DNA of 8,490 nt from Thermodesulfobacteriota bacterium (GCA_003645605.1 QNAY01000040.1:1-8490), one strand, 5' to 3'; counted from the first letter of the stretch, positions 1 through 7,177 are shown. The notes: generated by a model from the sequence alone, not told the origin. Program-made: numbers and translations.

Positions 1-156
1 AAAAAATTCCTTTTTTAGCCACTGGCTCGAAATAGCTATATAAGTTTCGTATGCGTAACTTATGTATTACGAATATGTTTATGTTATAGCTTTAGATCAA
101 CTCCGACTTTTTGCAGTGTAATCGAATTTGACTTTATTTTATATGGAAAATAATAA
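1..156. other. AT-rich leader upstream of bamA
   Basis: No coding region is supported here. By hand count 44 of 156 bases are G or C (28%), while sampled stretches of lpxD and lpxA have 57-58%. The low GC continues into the first codons of bamA (19 of 60 at 181-240). It probably contains the promoter of the cluster, but I cannot place one firmly: the best -35-like hexamer (TTGACT, 128-133) has its 17 bp-spaced partner lying against the start codon. A small inverted repeat, TTCGTA at 46-51 and TACGAA at 68-73, could be an operator but may be chance in such AT-rich DNA. The run of A at 1-6 and run of T at 11-16 might be the tail of an upstream gene's terminator. Confidence 0.5.
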
Positions 157-2877
157 ATGAAAACATCTAATGTCCTACAAAGACTGATAGTTTCTATATG
201 CAGATCATTATACTTACTTGCCGTATGTTTGGTTTTATCTCTGCCTTTTCAATTTATTCCAGTCTCCAGTACCATGGGGAGCATTTCTCTGCCATCTGCA
301 ACCATTCTCGGGACACCACTGGCTTATTATGGACCAAAAGACAAATCATGCCTGGTAGATGAGGTAAGGGAGGGACTTTCCAGACGCCTTGAATCTCGTG
401 GATATACAGTGCTTTTGTCAAAAGATAAACCACCAGAGTCTTTGGGTGATGTTATTAAAGCTGGAAAGGCCCGACAGGTTCAGTTTGTGTTTTATGGAAG
501 TATTAGCTGCCTTGGAGAGTGGTTGGGCCTGAATCTAAAGCTTGTTGATCTGGAGGATACTGCTGGTGAGTCAAGGAATCTTTTTGCTAAAGGGGACCGG
601 CGAGAGATGAGTATGCTTCTGGATCAGATGGAAACCGAGATGGTAAAGGTTCTGGCTGCCCCTTACCTGGTGGCGGATGTATATGTCAGTGGTAACAGGA
701 GAGTGGATACTGACGCAATTCTGCAGGCGGCTGGGACCAGGACTGGCGATTTTTTCGATCCTGAGATTATTGCCTCTGATATTAAGAACATATATAAGAC
801 GGATTTTTTCAATGATGTGCAGGTGGATGTCAAGGAGAGTCCTTCCGGTCGCATCGTGACCTTTGTTGTGAAAGAAAAGTCTGCCATACAGGAAATCAAA
901 TTATCCGGCAATAAAGAAATTTCAGAGGAAAAAATACGTGAGGTCATAGATCTTAAGCCATATACTATTATTCAGGAAAAAACCCTTCAGGAAAATGCCG
1001 GGAAGATCAAGGCCCTCTATATGGAAAAGGGTTATGTCGGAACCGGTGTTCTGGCTTTGGTGGAACCGGTATCAGGGCAGGCAGCCGATGTGGTATTTGA
1101 GATTACGGAAGGAGAGCAGGTCCGCATCAAGGATATTGAGTTCCAGGGTAACCAGGCTTTTTCTGATAAGGAATTAGAAAAATTGTTGGAGACCTCTGAG
1201 AAAAAATCTCTCTGGATTCCTTCCTGGAGCAATATCGTGTCCTTGTTTAAGGGGGACCAGGCTGTCCTAAAGCAGGATGCCCTGGAGAGAGACCTGGGAA
1301 GGATTGCCGCCTATTACCATAATCGGGGTTATGTGGATGCCAAGGTGGGCCGTCCTACGGTCCGGAGGGAAGATGCATGGCTCTATATCACGATTCCCAT
1401 AGAAGAGGGAAGTCGTTATGGAGTAGGTCAGGTAGATATAGAGCAGGACTTTTTCAAGGACAAGGAAATACTTTTAAGCAAGCTTGAGATCACTCAGGAG
1501 CCTGTTTTTAGCCGGCAGATACTTCGCCAGGATATATTGAAGCTCACAGATATATACGCAGATGAGGGTTTTGCCTATGCAGATATTACTCCGAGGATTG
1601 AAAAGGACCCGGAGAAAAAGCTGGTAAACATAACGTTGCTGGTGAATACAGGTCCAGGTGTGAAGTTCGAACGAATAGAAATAGTTGGAAATACAAGGAC
1701 CAGAGATAAAGTTATCAGGAGGGAACTCAGAGTCAAAGAGCTTGAGCCTTTCAGCGCTTCCGGGTTCAGAAAGAGCACCCAAAGGCTGAACAGGTTGGGT
1801 TACTTTGAGGATGTAAATCTTGTCCCCAGCAAAGGGAGCAGCGAAGAATATATGAACCTCAAGGTGGAGGTCAAGGAGCGGGCAACCGGCACCTTCAGCA
1901 TAGGGGCAGGGTATAGCTCAGTGGAAAATTTAATGCTCATGGGGGAGATTAGCCAGAGGAATTTCCTTGGGAGGGGTCAGACCCTGAGTTTCAAGGGTGT
2001 ACTTGGCTCGGAGACTAATCGATACTCACTGAATTTTGTCGAGCCTTATTTCAGGGATACTCGACTTTCCCTTGGTATTGAAATGTATAATTGGGAGCGG
2101 GAATATGACGACTACTCAAAGGAAAGCATGGGAGGTGCGTTGCGTTTCGGCTACCCCCTGAACGATGATCTTAGTACGTTTATTAAGCTGAGAATGGATA
2201 ATACTGATATGTCGGACGTTTCTGACAATGCATCAACAATTATAAAGGATTCACAGGATATCCATTCTACCAGATCTATAGGCACCGGTCTCATCTATGA
2301 CACAAGAGATGACTACTACAATCCCTCCCACGGCTGGAACAACAAAATCTCAATTGAATATGCAGGGGGAATCCTTGGCGGTGACAGCGCATTTGTAAAA
2401 CTCGAAGGCGGTGTCAGCTATTACCATCCAATCTGGAAAGCCATCATTGGCCACGTGAGGGCGGGAGCCGGCTATGTGACCGAGGGTGGAGGAGGAAAAC
2501 TCCCTATTTACGAACGCTTTTTTCTGGGTGGGATCGATTCTGTCAGAGGTTACAAGTATGGCCGTATAAGTCCTACAGATCCAACCAGCGAAGATGACGA
2601 TCGTGTCGGCGGTAATTACATGGGTTTTGTACAGATCGAGACCATCTTTCCGCTACTGAAAAACATGGGTCTGAACGGTGTAATCTTTTTGGATATGGGG
2701 AACTGCTGGGACGATGGTAATGATTACGACAATCAAACTACACGCATGTCTGTGGGTCCCGGCATAAGATGGCTGTCTCCTATGGGTCCCCTTCGCATAG
2801 AATGGGGTTTCAATATAAATAAAGAAGAAGGGGATGATACAAGCAACTGGGAATTCAGGATGGGGGGAAGCTTTTGA
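157..2877 (+). CDS. bamA: Outer membrane protein assembly factor BamA (Omp85) with extra N-terminal domain
   Basis: BamA is the outer-membrane core of the BAM complex, which folds and inserts beta-barrel proteins. The 906 residues are about 100 more than E. coli BamA. Residues 1 to about 40 form a signal peptide (basic start, hydrophobic core near 18-37). Residues about 48-168 are an alpha/beta domain resembling the TolB/FlgO N-domain. Five POTRA domains follow, starting near 172, 242, 322, 421 and 502, most with a GN turn after the first strand (SGN, SGN, QGN, VGN). POTRA3 has the longer loop with SLWIPSW. The barrel runs from about 577 to the end, with the Omp85 hallmark VRGY at 796-799 (nt 2542-2553) in the L6 loop and a terminal Phe906, as expected of a barrel C-terminal signal. 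A weak GGAAA (145-149) precedes the ATG. The gene looks intact and heads the lipid A cluster. Confidence 0.96.
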   Translation: MKTSNVLQRLIVSICRSLYLLAVCLVLSLPFQFIPVSSTMGSISLPSATILGTPLAYYGPKDKSCLVDEVREGLSRRLESRGYTVLLSKDKPPESLGDVIKAGKARQVQFVFYGSISCLGEWLGLNLKLVDLEDTAGESRNLFAKGDRREMSMLLDQMETEMVKVLAAPYLVADVYVSGNRRVDTDAILQAAGTRTGDFFDPEIIASDIKNIYKTDFFNDVQVDVKESPSGRIVTFVVKEKSAIQEIKLSGNKEISEEKIREVIDLKPYTIIQEKTLQENAGKIKALYMEKGYVGTGVLALVEPVSGQAADVVFEITEGEQVRIKDIEFQGNQAFSDKELEKLLETSEKKSLWIPSWSNIVSLFKGDQAVLKQDALERDLGRIAAYYHNRGYVDAKVGRPTVRREDAWLYITIPIEEGSRYGVGQVDIEQDFFKDKEILLSKLEITQEPVFSRQILRQDILKLTDIYADEGFAYADITPRIEKDPEKKLVNITLLVNTGPGVKFERIEIVGNTRTRDKVIRRELRVKELEPFSASGFRKSTQRLNRLGYFEDVNLVPSKGSSEEYMNLKVEVKERATGTFSIGAGYSSVENLMLMGEISQRNFLGRGQTLSFKGVLGSETNRYSLNFVEPYFRDTRLSLGIEMYNWEREYDDYSKESMGGALRFGYPLNDDLSTFIKLRMDNTDMSDVSDNASTIIKDSQDIHSTRSIGTGLIYDTRDDYYNPSHGWNNKISIEYAGGILGGDSAFVKLEGGVSYYHPIWKAIIGHVRAGAGYVTEGGGGKLPIYERFFLGGIDSVRGYKYGRISPTDPTSEDDDRVGGNYMGFVQIETIFPLLKNMGLNGVIFLDMGNCWDDGNDYDNQTTRMSVGPGIRWLSPMGPLRIEWGFNINKEEGDDTSNWEFRMGGSF

Positions 2878-2909
2878 ATTTGGTGATTGTGTGATTTGGT
2901 GATTGGTAG
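2878..2909. repeat. 8 bp tandem repeat (ATTTGGTG) x4 in bamA-lpxD gap
   Basis: Four 8 bp units start right after the bamA stop: ATTTGGTG (2878-2885), ATTGTGTG (2886-2893), ATTTGGTG (2894-2901) and ATTGGTAG (2902-2909). Units 1 and 3 are identical and the others are degenerate. The unit is the exact reverse complement of the CACCAAAT array inside lpxB at 7895-7926. The array fills almost the whole 35 bp gap, and its last unit, with GGTAG, lies where the lpxD ribosome binding site should be. Confidence 0.85.
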
Positions 2910-2912
2910 ACT

Positions 2913-3965
2913 ATGAAGACGCTTGGAGAAATAGCACAACTGTTGCAGGGAGAACTCAAAGGACCACCTGAATTCAACGTCAACGGCATACAGGCCTTGA
3001 CGGCTGCAGGGCCGGACGAAATAAGTTTTGCTGTCGGATCCCGTTATAGGGAAGAGGTGGAGAAGAGCTTGGCAGGGGCCTTGATACTTCCAAGGGACTG
3101 GCCCGACCTGCCTGATCGTCCATCTATTCTGGTTAAAGATCCATATCTCGCCTATGCCTTAACAGCATCTGCCTTTTTGGATAAGCCCTTCAGTGCTTTG
3201 GGTGTGAGTCCGAAGGCACATGTGGGCTCGAATTGTGAAATAGACCGTAATGTCAGTATATATCCCGGAGTATTTATTGGAAATAGTGTGCGCATCGGTC
3301 CGTATGTAACACTCCATCCCGGAGTGTATGTGGGAAATGATGTATGTATTGAGGATGAAACAACCCTTTATCCTAATGTAGTAGTGTATGAGGGCTGTCG
3401 TCTGGGGAAAAGGGTGGCAGTACATGCAGGGACGGTGATTGGAAGCGATGGGTTCGGTTATGCCAGGCGTGGTGAATCCCATGTAAAAATTCCCCAAATC
3501 GGTATAGTCGTGATAGAGGACGATGTGGAGATAGGCGCCAACGTCACCATAGACAGGGCAGCCCTGGGAGAAACCCGTATAGGCCGGGGTACCAAAATCG
3601 ATAACCTCGTACAGGTCGGCCATAACGTGTCTATAGGGGCCGACTCATTGCTTGTGGCTTTTGTCGGTATCGCAGGGAGTACCCGTATAGGTAAGGGAGT
3701 AGTACTGGGAGGACAGGTCGGTGTGGGAGGTCATATAGAACTGGGAGATCGGGTCATGGTAGGCGCGCAATCCGGAGTTGTCAAAAGCCTGGAGGCAGGC
3801 GAGGTGGTTACAGGGTCTCCTGCAATGCCTCACAAATTGTTTTTAAGGGTTGGAATTGCTCTCAAGCACCTTCCTGATATGGTAAAGCAAGTCCATAATC
3901 TTAAAGGACGTATAGATAGACTTGAAGACAGGTTATTAGGGAGAAAAAATGAAAACGATGCATAG
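2913..3965 (+). CDS. lpxD: UDP-3-O-(3-hydroxyacyl)glucosamine N-acyltransferase LpxD
   Basis: LpxD is the third step of lipid A synthesis. It transfers a 3-hydroxyacyl chain from ACP to the 2-amino group of UDP-3-O-acyl-glucosamine in the cytoplasm and works as a trimer. Its 350 residues match the family length. Residues 1 to about 95 form the uridine-binding N-domain (start MKTLGEIAQLL). Residues about 98-300 are left-handed beta-helix hexapeptide repeats in the [IV]G pattern. They include GSDGFGYA at 177-184 and NLVQVGHNV, whose His237 corresponds to the catalytic His239 of E. coli. The C-terminal segment (about 310-345, NLKGRIDRLEDRL) is the usual amphipathic helix. No strong Shine-Dalgarno precedes the ATG; only GGTAG from the repeat is nearby. 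The 3' end overlaps fabZ by 17 bp, so the two are probably translationally coupled. A skp/ompH gene, common between bamA and lpxD, is absent. Confidence 0.97.
   Translation: MKTLGEIAQLLQGELKGPPEFNVNGIQALTAAGPDEISFAVGSRYREEVEKSLAGALILPRDWPDLPDRPSILVKDPYLAYALTASAFLDKPFSALGVSPKAHVGSNCEIDRNVSIYPGVFIGNSVRIGPYVTLHPGVYVGNDVCIEDETTLYPNVVVYEGCRLGKRVAVHAGTVIGSDGFGYARRGESHVKIPQIGIVVIEDDVEIGANVTIDRAALGETRIGRGTKIDNLVQVGHNVSIGADSLLVAFVGIAGSTRIGKGVVLGGQVGVGGHIELGDRVMVGAQSGVVKSLEAGEVVTGSPAMPHKLFLRVGIALKHLPDMVKQVHNLKGRIDRLEDRLLGRKNENDA
3938..3943 (+). promoter_or_regulatory. Ribosome binding site of fabZ
   Basis: AGGGAG lies inside the end of lpxD, five bases before ATG 3949. It supports that start over the second in-frame ATG at 3958. 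Confidence 0.75.
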
Positions 3966-4395
3966 CCAACTCCGAATACAAGATATATCGGCCTTGTTGC
4001 CTCACAGGTATCCTTTTTTGTTGGTTGACCGGGTTTTAAGCATTGAACCTGGTGTAGGCATCAAATCACTCAAGAACGTTACAATAAATGAGCCTTTCTT
4101 TCAGGGTCACTTCCCAGGAGAGCCTATTATGCCGGGGGTCCTTATCCTGGAGGCCATGGCCCAGTCAGGGATCATTTTTGCCAAGAATACAGATCCGGAT
4201 GGTCTTGAGGATAAGCTGCTGGTGTTTGCAGGGATGGATGATGTACGATTCAGAAAACCGGTGGTCCCTGGCGACCAGTTGATTATGGATTTAAAACTCA
4301 TAAAACGCAAATCGACTATATGGAAAATGGAAGGTAAGGCATCTGTCGATGACAAGGTCGCGGCAGAGGCAGTGCTTTTAGCAGCCGTTCAATAA
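3949..4395 (+). CDS. fabZ: 3-hydroxyacyl-[acyl-carrier-protein] dehydratase FabZ
   Basis: FabZ dehydrates 3-hydroxyacyl-ACP to trans-2-enoyl-ACP in type II fatty acid synthesis, drawing on the same pool LpxA and LpxD use as acyl donor. That explains its place in lpx clusters. The protein is a single hot-dog fold of 148 residues, the usual length. Visible family marks are LLPHRYPFLLVDRV near the N-terminus and the active-site stretch GHFPGEPIMPGVLILEAMAQ, with catalytic His54 and Glu68. The start at 3949 has a strong AGGGAG at good spacing and lies within lpxD. Unlike the lpxD-fabZ and lpxA-lpxI junctions, fabZ is separated from lpxA by about 100 bp, which hold a repeat hairpin. FabA is excluded by length and by the Glu in the active-site helix. 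Confidence 0.97.
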   Translation: MKTMHSQLRIQDISALLPHRYPFLLVDRVLSIEPGVGIKSLKNVTINEPFFQGHFPGEPIMPGVLILEAMAQSGIIFAKNTDPDGLEDKLLVFAGMDDVRFRKPVVPGDQLIMDLKLIKRKSTIWKMEGKASVDDKVAAEAVLLAAVQ

Positions 4396-4412
4396 ATTAG
4401 CGTCCTTAGGGC

Positions 4413-4476
4413 GAGCTGTTGAGCTGTTGAGCCGTTAAGCTTATCAGCTCAAAGGCTTATCAGCTTAACAGCTAAG
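4413..4476. repeat. Eight-unit 8 bp tandem array that folds into a long hairpin (fabZ-lpxA gap)
   Basis: The stretch divides into eight consecutive 8 bp units, most built around AGCT: GAGCTGTT twice, then GAGCCGTT, AAGCTTAT, CAGCTCAA, AGGCTTAT, CAGCTTAA and CAGCTAAG. The first and second halves are roughly reverse complementary. As RNA, 4414-4441 pairs with 4446-4473 over 28 positions. I find three mismatches (4427/4460, 4434/4453, 4437/4450) and two G-U pairs (4421/4466, 4429/4458), closing on a TATC tetraloop. No T-run follows, so it is not a classic intrinsic terminator. It ends 20 bases before the lpxA start and could affect message stability or lpxA translation. Confidence 0.85.
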
Positions 4477-4496
4477 ACCAGTGCTTGGACAATCTG

Positions 4497-5306
4497 ATGA
4501 TTATCGAGAAAAATATACACCCAACAGCCATAATTTCCCCGGATTCAGAAATTGCAAAAGGAGTAAAGATCGGGCCCTATACGGTGATCGGGCCTGAAGT
4601 CGAGATAGGTCCGGAGACGGAAATAGGCCCCCATGCCGTAATTGAGGGCCATACCCGGCTTGGAGAAAAAATAAAGGTTTCCCAGTTTGCATCTATTGGA
4701 GCTCCTCCTCAGGATCTGAAGTACGCCGGCGAGCCCACAAGGGTTGAGATAGGCGATCAGACTATAATCAGAGAGTTCGTCACAGTCCACTGCGGGACTC
4801 AAGGTGGAGGCGGTATTACAAGAGTCGGTAAGCAGTGCCTGCTTATGGCTTATTGTCATGTGGCACATGACTGCCAGGTTGGAGACAGTGTGATCATGGC
4901 AAACGGGGTTACTCTTGGGGGACATGTGGAGATAGGAGAGTTCGTAACCATTGGTGGACTGTCAGCTATCCATCAGTTCTGCCGAATCGGCGCCCATGCC
5001 TTTATGGGCGGTATGTCAGGTGCAAATAAGGATATACCTCCTTATGTGAAGTACTGGGGCCAAAGGGATCATCTCTATGGCCTGAATCTGGTAGGGCTGA
5101 GACGGCAAGGGCTTTCGAGAGAGGTTATTGATGTCTTGAAAGAGGCTTATCGAATGATCTTTCAAGGTGATGATACTGTGACAGATGCCCTTGATGTCGT
5201 GGAGTCCCGCTTTGGAGCCATACCCGAGGTAAAAAGATTTACCGAGTTTATCAGGTCTTCCAAAAGGGGCGTGCCCATGGACTCAAATGGAGAAGAGAAA
5301 CCTTGA
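4497..5306 (+). CDS. lpxA: UDP-N-acetylglucosamine O-acyltransferase LpxA
   Basis: LpxA catalyses the first step of lipid A synthesis, moving a 3-hydroxyacyl chain from ACP to the 3-position of UDP-GlcNAc (or to the 3-amine of UDP-GlcNAc3N in some species). It is a cytoplasmic trimer. From ATG 4497 the protein has 269 residues (E. coli has 262) and begins MIIEKNIHPTAIISPDSEI, as family members do. An in-frame TTG at 4485 would only add MDNL and is less likely. Residues about 8-190 are hexapeptide-repeat beta-helix; the rest is the helical C-domain (LVGLRRQGLSREVI). The catalytic His is His124 in AYCHVAHDC. Gly172 in FMGGMSG sits at the acyl-chain ruler position that is Gly173 in E. coli, suggesting a long (about C14) acyl chain; this alignment is from memory. 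Only a weak GGA (4487-4489) precedes the start. Its stop overlaps the lpxI start by one base. Confidence 0.96.
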   Translation: MIIEKNIHPTAIISPDSEIAKGVKIGPYTVIGPEVEIGPETEIGPHAVIEGHTRLGEKIKVSQFASIGAPPQDLKYAGEPTRVEIGDQTIIREFVTVHCGTQGGGGITRVGKQCLLMAYCHVAHDCQVGDSVIMANGVTLGGHVEIGEFVTIGGLSAIHQFCRIGAHAFMGGMSGANKDIPPYVKYWGQRDHLYGLNLVGLRRQGLSREVIDVLKEAYRMIFQGDDTVTDALDVVESRFGAIPEVKRFTEFIRSSKRGVPMDSNGEEKP

Positions 5307-6139
5307 TGCAGGATCATCCCTTAGGTCTGGTGGCAGGGGGAGGACAATTCCCTCTGTTATGCGCCAGGGCGGCCAGAAGACAGGGCCGCGGGATAGTGGC
5401 GGTAGCTCACAAGGGGGAGACAGATCCCTTACTTTCAGAGGAAGTGGATCAGATTGAATGGGTTTACCTGGGGCAGTTAGGCAAGCTCATAAAGACACTT
5501 AAAAAAGCAGGGGTGTCAGAGGCCATATTTGCAGGTTCTATAACAAAAACGAAGATATTTAAGGACGTCCGCCCTGATCTCAGGGCAATAAACCTATGGC
5601 GACGCCTGGACAACAGGCTGGATGACGGAATATTGAGGTCTATTGCTGCGGAGCTTGAGCAAGAAGGCATCCGGATTCTTTCTTCCACCGTTCTCTTGAA
5701 GGAATTACTCGTCCCTTCCGGTGTATTGACCCGTTGCAAGCCCTCAAAGAGCCAGTGGGAGGATATTCATTTCGGATGGGAACTCGCAAGGGAGATAGGA
5801 CGTCTTGACATAGGCCAGTGCCTGGTAGTCAAGGACCGCGCTGTACTGGCTGTCGAGGCAATTGAAGGAACAGATCAGACCATCCGGCGAGGCGGGCAAC
5901 TGGGTGGGGCTGGTGCGGTGATAATCAAGGTCTGTAAACCCACACAGGATACCAGATTTGACCTTCCTTCCGCAGGAGTTGGCACCATTGAGCAAATGAT
6001 CCGGGTCAAGGCATCAGTTCTGGCTGTGGAGGCTGGCCGCACCCTGTTTTTTAACAGGGATTCTACCATTGATCTGGCTGACAGGTCGTCAATAGCCATA
6101 GTTGGTATTGAAGGAGATCATACTGCAAGACACTCATAG
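5306..6139 (+). CDS. lpxI: UDP-2,3-diacylglucosamine diphosphatase LpxI
   Basis: LpxI hydrolyses UDP-2,3-diacylglucosamine to lipid X and UMP. It replaces LpxH in alphaproteobacteria, deltaproteobacteria and others, and is unrelated to LpxH in fold. The protein has 277 residues; Caulobacter LpxI has about 283. The N-domain (to about 130) starts LGLVAGGGQFPLL and contains AIFAGSITK and LDDGILRSIA. The C-domain carries EAIEGTDQTIRRG and then QDTRFDLPSAGVGT. Asp219 in RFDLP is the likely counterpart of the essential Asp225 of Caulobacter LpxI (alignment from memory). ATG 5306 overlaps the lpxA stop as TGATG; the in-frame TTG at 5303 is not needed. A purine-rich stretch GGAGAAGAG (5289-5297) can serve as its ribosome binding site. 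The tight coupling to lpxA and the following lpxB fit successive steps of one pathway. Confidence 0.95.
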   Translation: MQDHPLGLVAGGGQFPLLCARAARRQGRGIVAVAHKGETDPLLSEEVDQIEWVYLGQLGKLIKTLKKAGVSEAIFAGSITKTKIFKDVRPDLRAINLWRRLDNRLDDGILRSIAAELEQEGIRILSSTVLLKELLVPSGVLTRCKPSKSQWEDIHFGWELAREIGRLDIGQCLVVKDRAVLAVEAIEGTDQTIRRGGQLGGAGAVIIKVCKPTQDTRFDLPSAGVGTIEQMIRVKASVLAVEAGRTLFFNRDSTIDLADRSSIAIVGIEGDHTARHS

Positions 6140-6176
6140 CAAAGCACTATTTGCCTTTGTGTTGTGCAATATTAAC

Positions 6177-6180
6177 GGAG
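6177..6180 (+). promoter_or_regulatory. Ribosome binding site deciding the TTG start at 6188
   Basis: GGAG is followed by seven bases and then TTG 6188. The next in-frame ATG (6206) would remove the first strand of the Rossmann fold, so the TTG start is well supported. Confidence 0.75.
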
Positions 6181-6187
6181 AAATATA

Positions 6188-7144
6188 TTGATTCGGACAG
6201 CAGTAATGGGAGTGGGATATCTGGGGCGGTTTCATGCCCAGAAGTACGCGCAGATGGAAAGTGTAGACCTTGTCGGCGTAGTGGACGTATCTCCTGAGCG
6301 TGCACAGGACGTGGCCAAAGAGGTGGGGACCGATGCCTACACCGACATCCATGAGATCGCAGGAAAGATCGATGCGGCATCAGTGGTTGTCCCCACTATT
6401 CATCATCACGAAGTTGCCAAGATACTGTTTTCCCATGGTGTGCATTGCATGCTTGAGAAACCTATCTCTACCACTGTGGAGGAAGCGGATGAACTCATTA
6501 GTTTGGCAAAGAAGCAGGACCTGATACTCCAGGTGGGGCATTTGGAACGATTTAATCCTGCCATAAAGGTGCTTGAGGCAAAGGTGAAGCATCCCCTCTT
6601 TATAGAGGCCCACAGGCTGAGCGGTTTTAAGGACAGGGCTACTGACGTGGATGTGGTCCTGGATCTGATGATTCACGATCTGGAAATAATACTGGCCCTG
6701 GTGAATTCACCCCTTAAAGAAATAAGGGCGGTTGGTGTGCCGGTACTCACCCCAAAAGTGGATATTGCGAACACAAGGCTTATTTTCGAGAATGGATGTA
6801 CTGCGAATCTTACGGCAAGCCGGATTTCTCTCCAAGATATGCGCAGAATCAGGATATTTCAGCCAGGGGCCTATATCTCGGCGGATTGCGCAGAGCGCAA
6901 GAGTCTGGTTGTAACCAGAGACTTAAGCGCAGGCCCGATGACTGCCATCAAACCTGAATTAAAGACCCACAAGGGAACAGATATGCTCTATGACGAACTT
7001 GAATCATTCGTAAGGGCAGTGCAGGGCCTTGAAAAACCAAAGGTTACAGGAGAATCGGGCAGGAGGGCACTAAAGCTCGCTCTGGATATAAATGCCAGGA
7101 TTATGCAGGGGCTCAATACCTTGAAATTGGAAATTGGAAATTAG
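6188..7144 (+). CDS. Gfo/Idh/MocA-family NAD(P)-dependent oxidoreductase, possibly GnnA-like
   Basis: This is a 318-residue sugar dehydrogenase of the Gfo/Idh/MocA family. The N-terminal Rossmann fold shows RTAVMGVGYLGRFHAQKY (G-x-G-x-x-G) and an acidic end to strand 2 (VGVVDVS). The family EKPIS motif is at 90-94 with the catalytic-type Lys91, followed by GHLERFNPA (117-125). The C-terminal substrate domain has Asp159 and His163 in LDLMIHDL, the conserved D/H pair. Start is TTG with a good GGAG. The gene lies between lpxI and lpxB. In Acidithiobacillus ferrooxidans a family member, GnnA, oxidises the 3-OH of UDP-GlcNAc so that aminotransferase GnnB can make UDP-GlcNAc3N for amide-linked lipid A, and as I recall it too sits between lpxA and lpxB. 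That makes GnnA a reasonable guess here, but no gnnB is in the window, so the substrate remains open. The last codons (KLEIGN) are encoded by a 7 bp tandem repeat. Confidence 0.92.
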   Translation: MIRTAVMGVGYLGRFHAQKYAQMESVDLVGVVDVSPERAQDVAKEVGTDAYTDIHEIAGKIDAASVVVPTIHHHEVAKILFSHGVHCMLEKPISTTVEEADELISLAKKQDLILQVGHLERFNPAIKVLEAKVKHPLFIEAHRLSGFKDRATDVDVVLDLMIHDLEIILALVNSPLKEIRAVGVPVLTPKVDIANTRLIFENGCTANLTASRISLQDMRRIRIFQPGAYISADCAERKSLVVTRDLSAGPMTAIKPELKTHKGTDMLYDELESFVRAVQGLEKPKVTGESGRRALKLALDINARIMQGLNTLKLEIGN

Positions 7145-7150
7145 AAATTT
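7123..7150. repeat. 7 bp tandem repeat (GAAATTG) x4 spanning the oxidoreductase stop
   Basis: Four 7 bp units follow one another: GAAATTG (7123-7129), GAAATTG (7130-7136), GAAATTA (7137-7143) and GAAATTT (7144-7150). The oxidoreductase stop TAG (7142-7144) lies in the third unit, so the final residues and stop come from the repeat. The array ends 27 bp before the lpxB start. Confidence 0.85.
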
Positions 7151-7165
7151 GGCAGAGATGAAACC

Positions 7166-7169
7166 AGGA
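7166..7169 (+). promoter_or_regulatory. Ribosome binding site deciding the GTG start of lpxB
   Basis: AGGA is followed by eight bases before GTG 7178. That start places the family motif GEASGD at residues 8-13, as expected. Confidence 0.65.
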
Positions 7170-7177
7170 ATTAGTGG

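Noticed and set aside
128..156. TTGACT / TAATAA promoter just before bamA
   Set aside because: The -10 hexamer would touch the start codon and leave no leader or ribosome binding site, and such matches are easy to find by chance at 28% GC.
3159..3623. Long minus-strand open frame (154 codons) opposite lpxD
   Set aside because: It lies wholly within a clear lpxD gene. Periodic hexapeptide-repeat codons tend to leave antisense frames open, and the translated sequence shows no recognisable motifs.
4413..4476. CRISPR-like array
   Set aside because: Units are 8 bp and contiguous, with no spacers, so this is a simple tandem repeat with hairpin symmetry.
4485..4496. TTG at 4485 as the lpxA start
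   Set aside because: It adds only four residues, the family begins close to IHPTAIISP, and ATG 4497 gives the expected N-terminus.
4545..4925. Minus-strand open frame (126 codons) opposite lpxA
   Set aside because: Same reason: it is the antisense shadow of beta-helix repeat coding, with no family resemblance.
5303..5305. TTG at 5303 as the lpxI start
   Set aside because: The adjacent ATG 5306 is in frame, overlaps the lpxA stop in the usual TGATG manner and gives the normal N-terminus.
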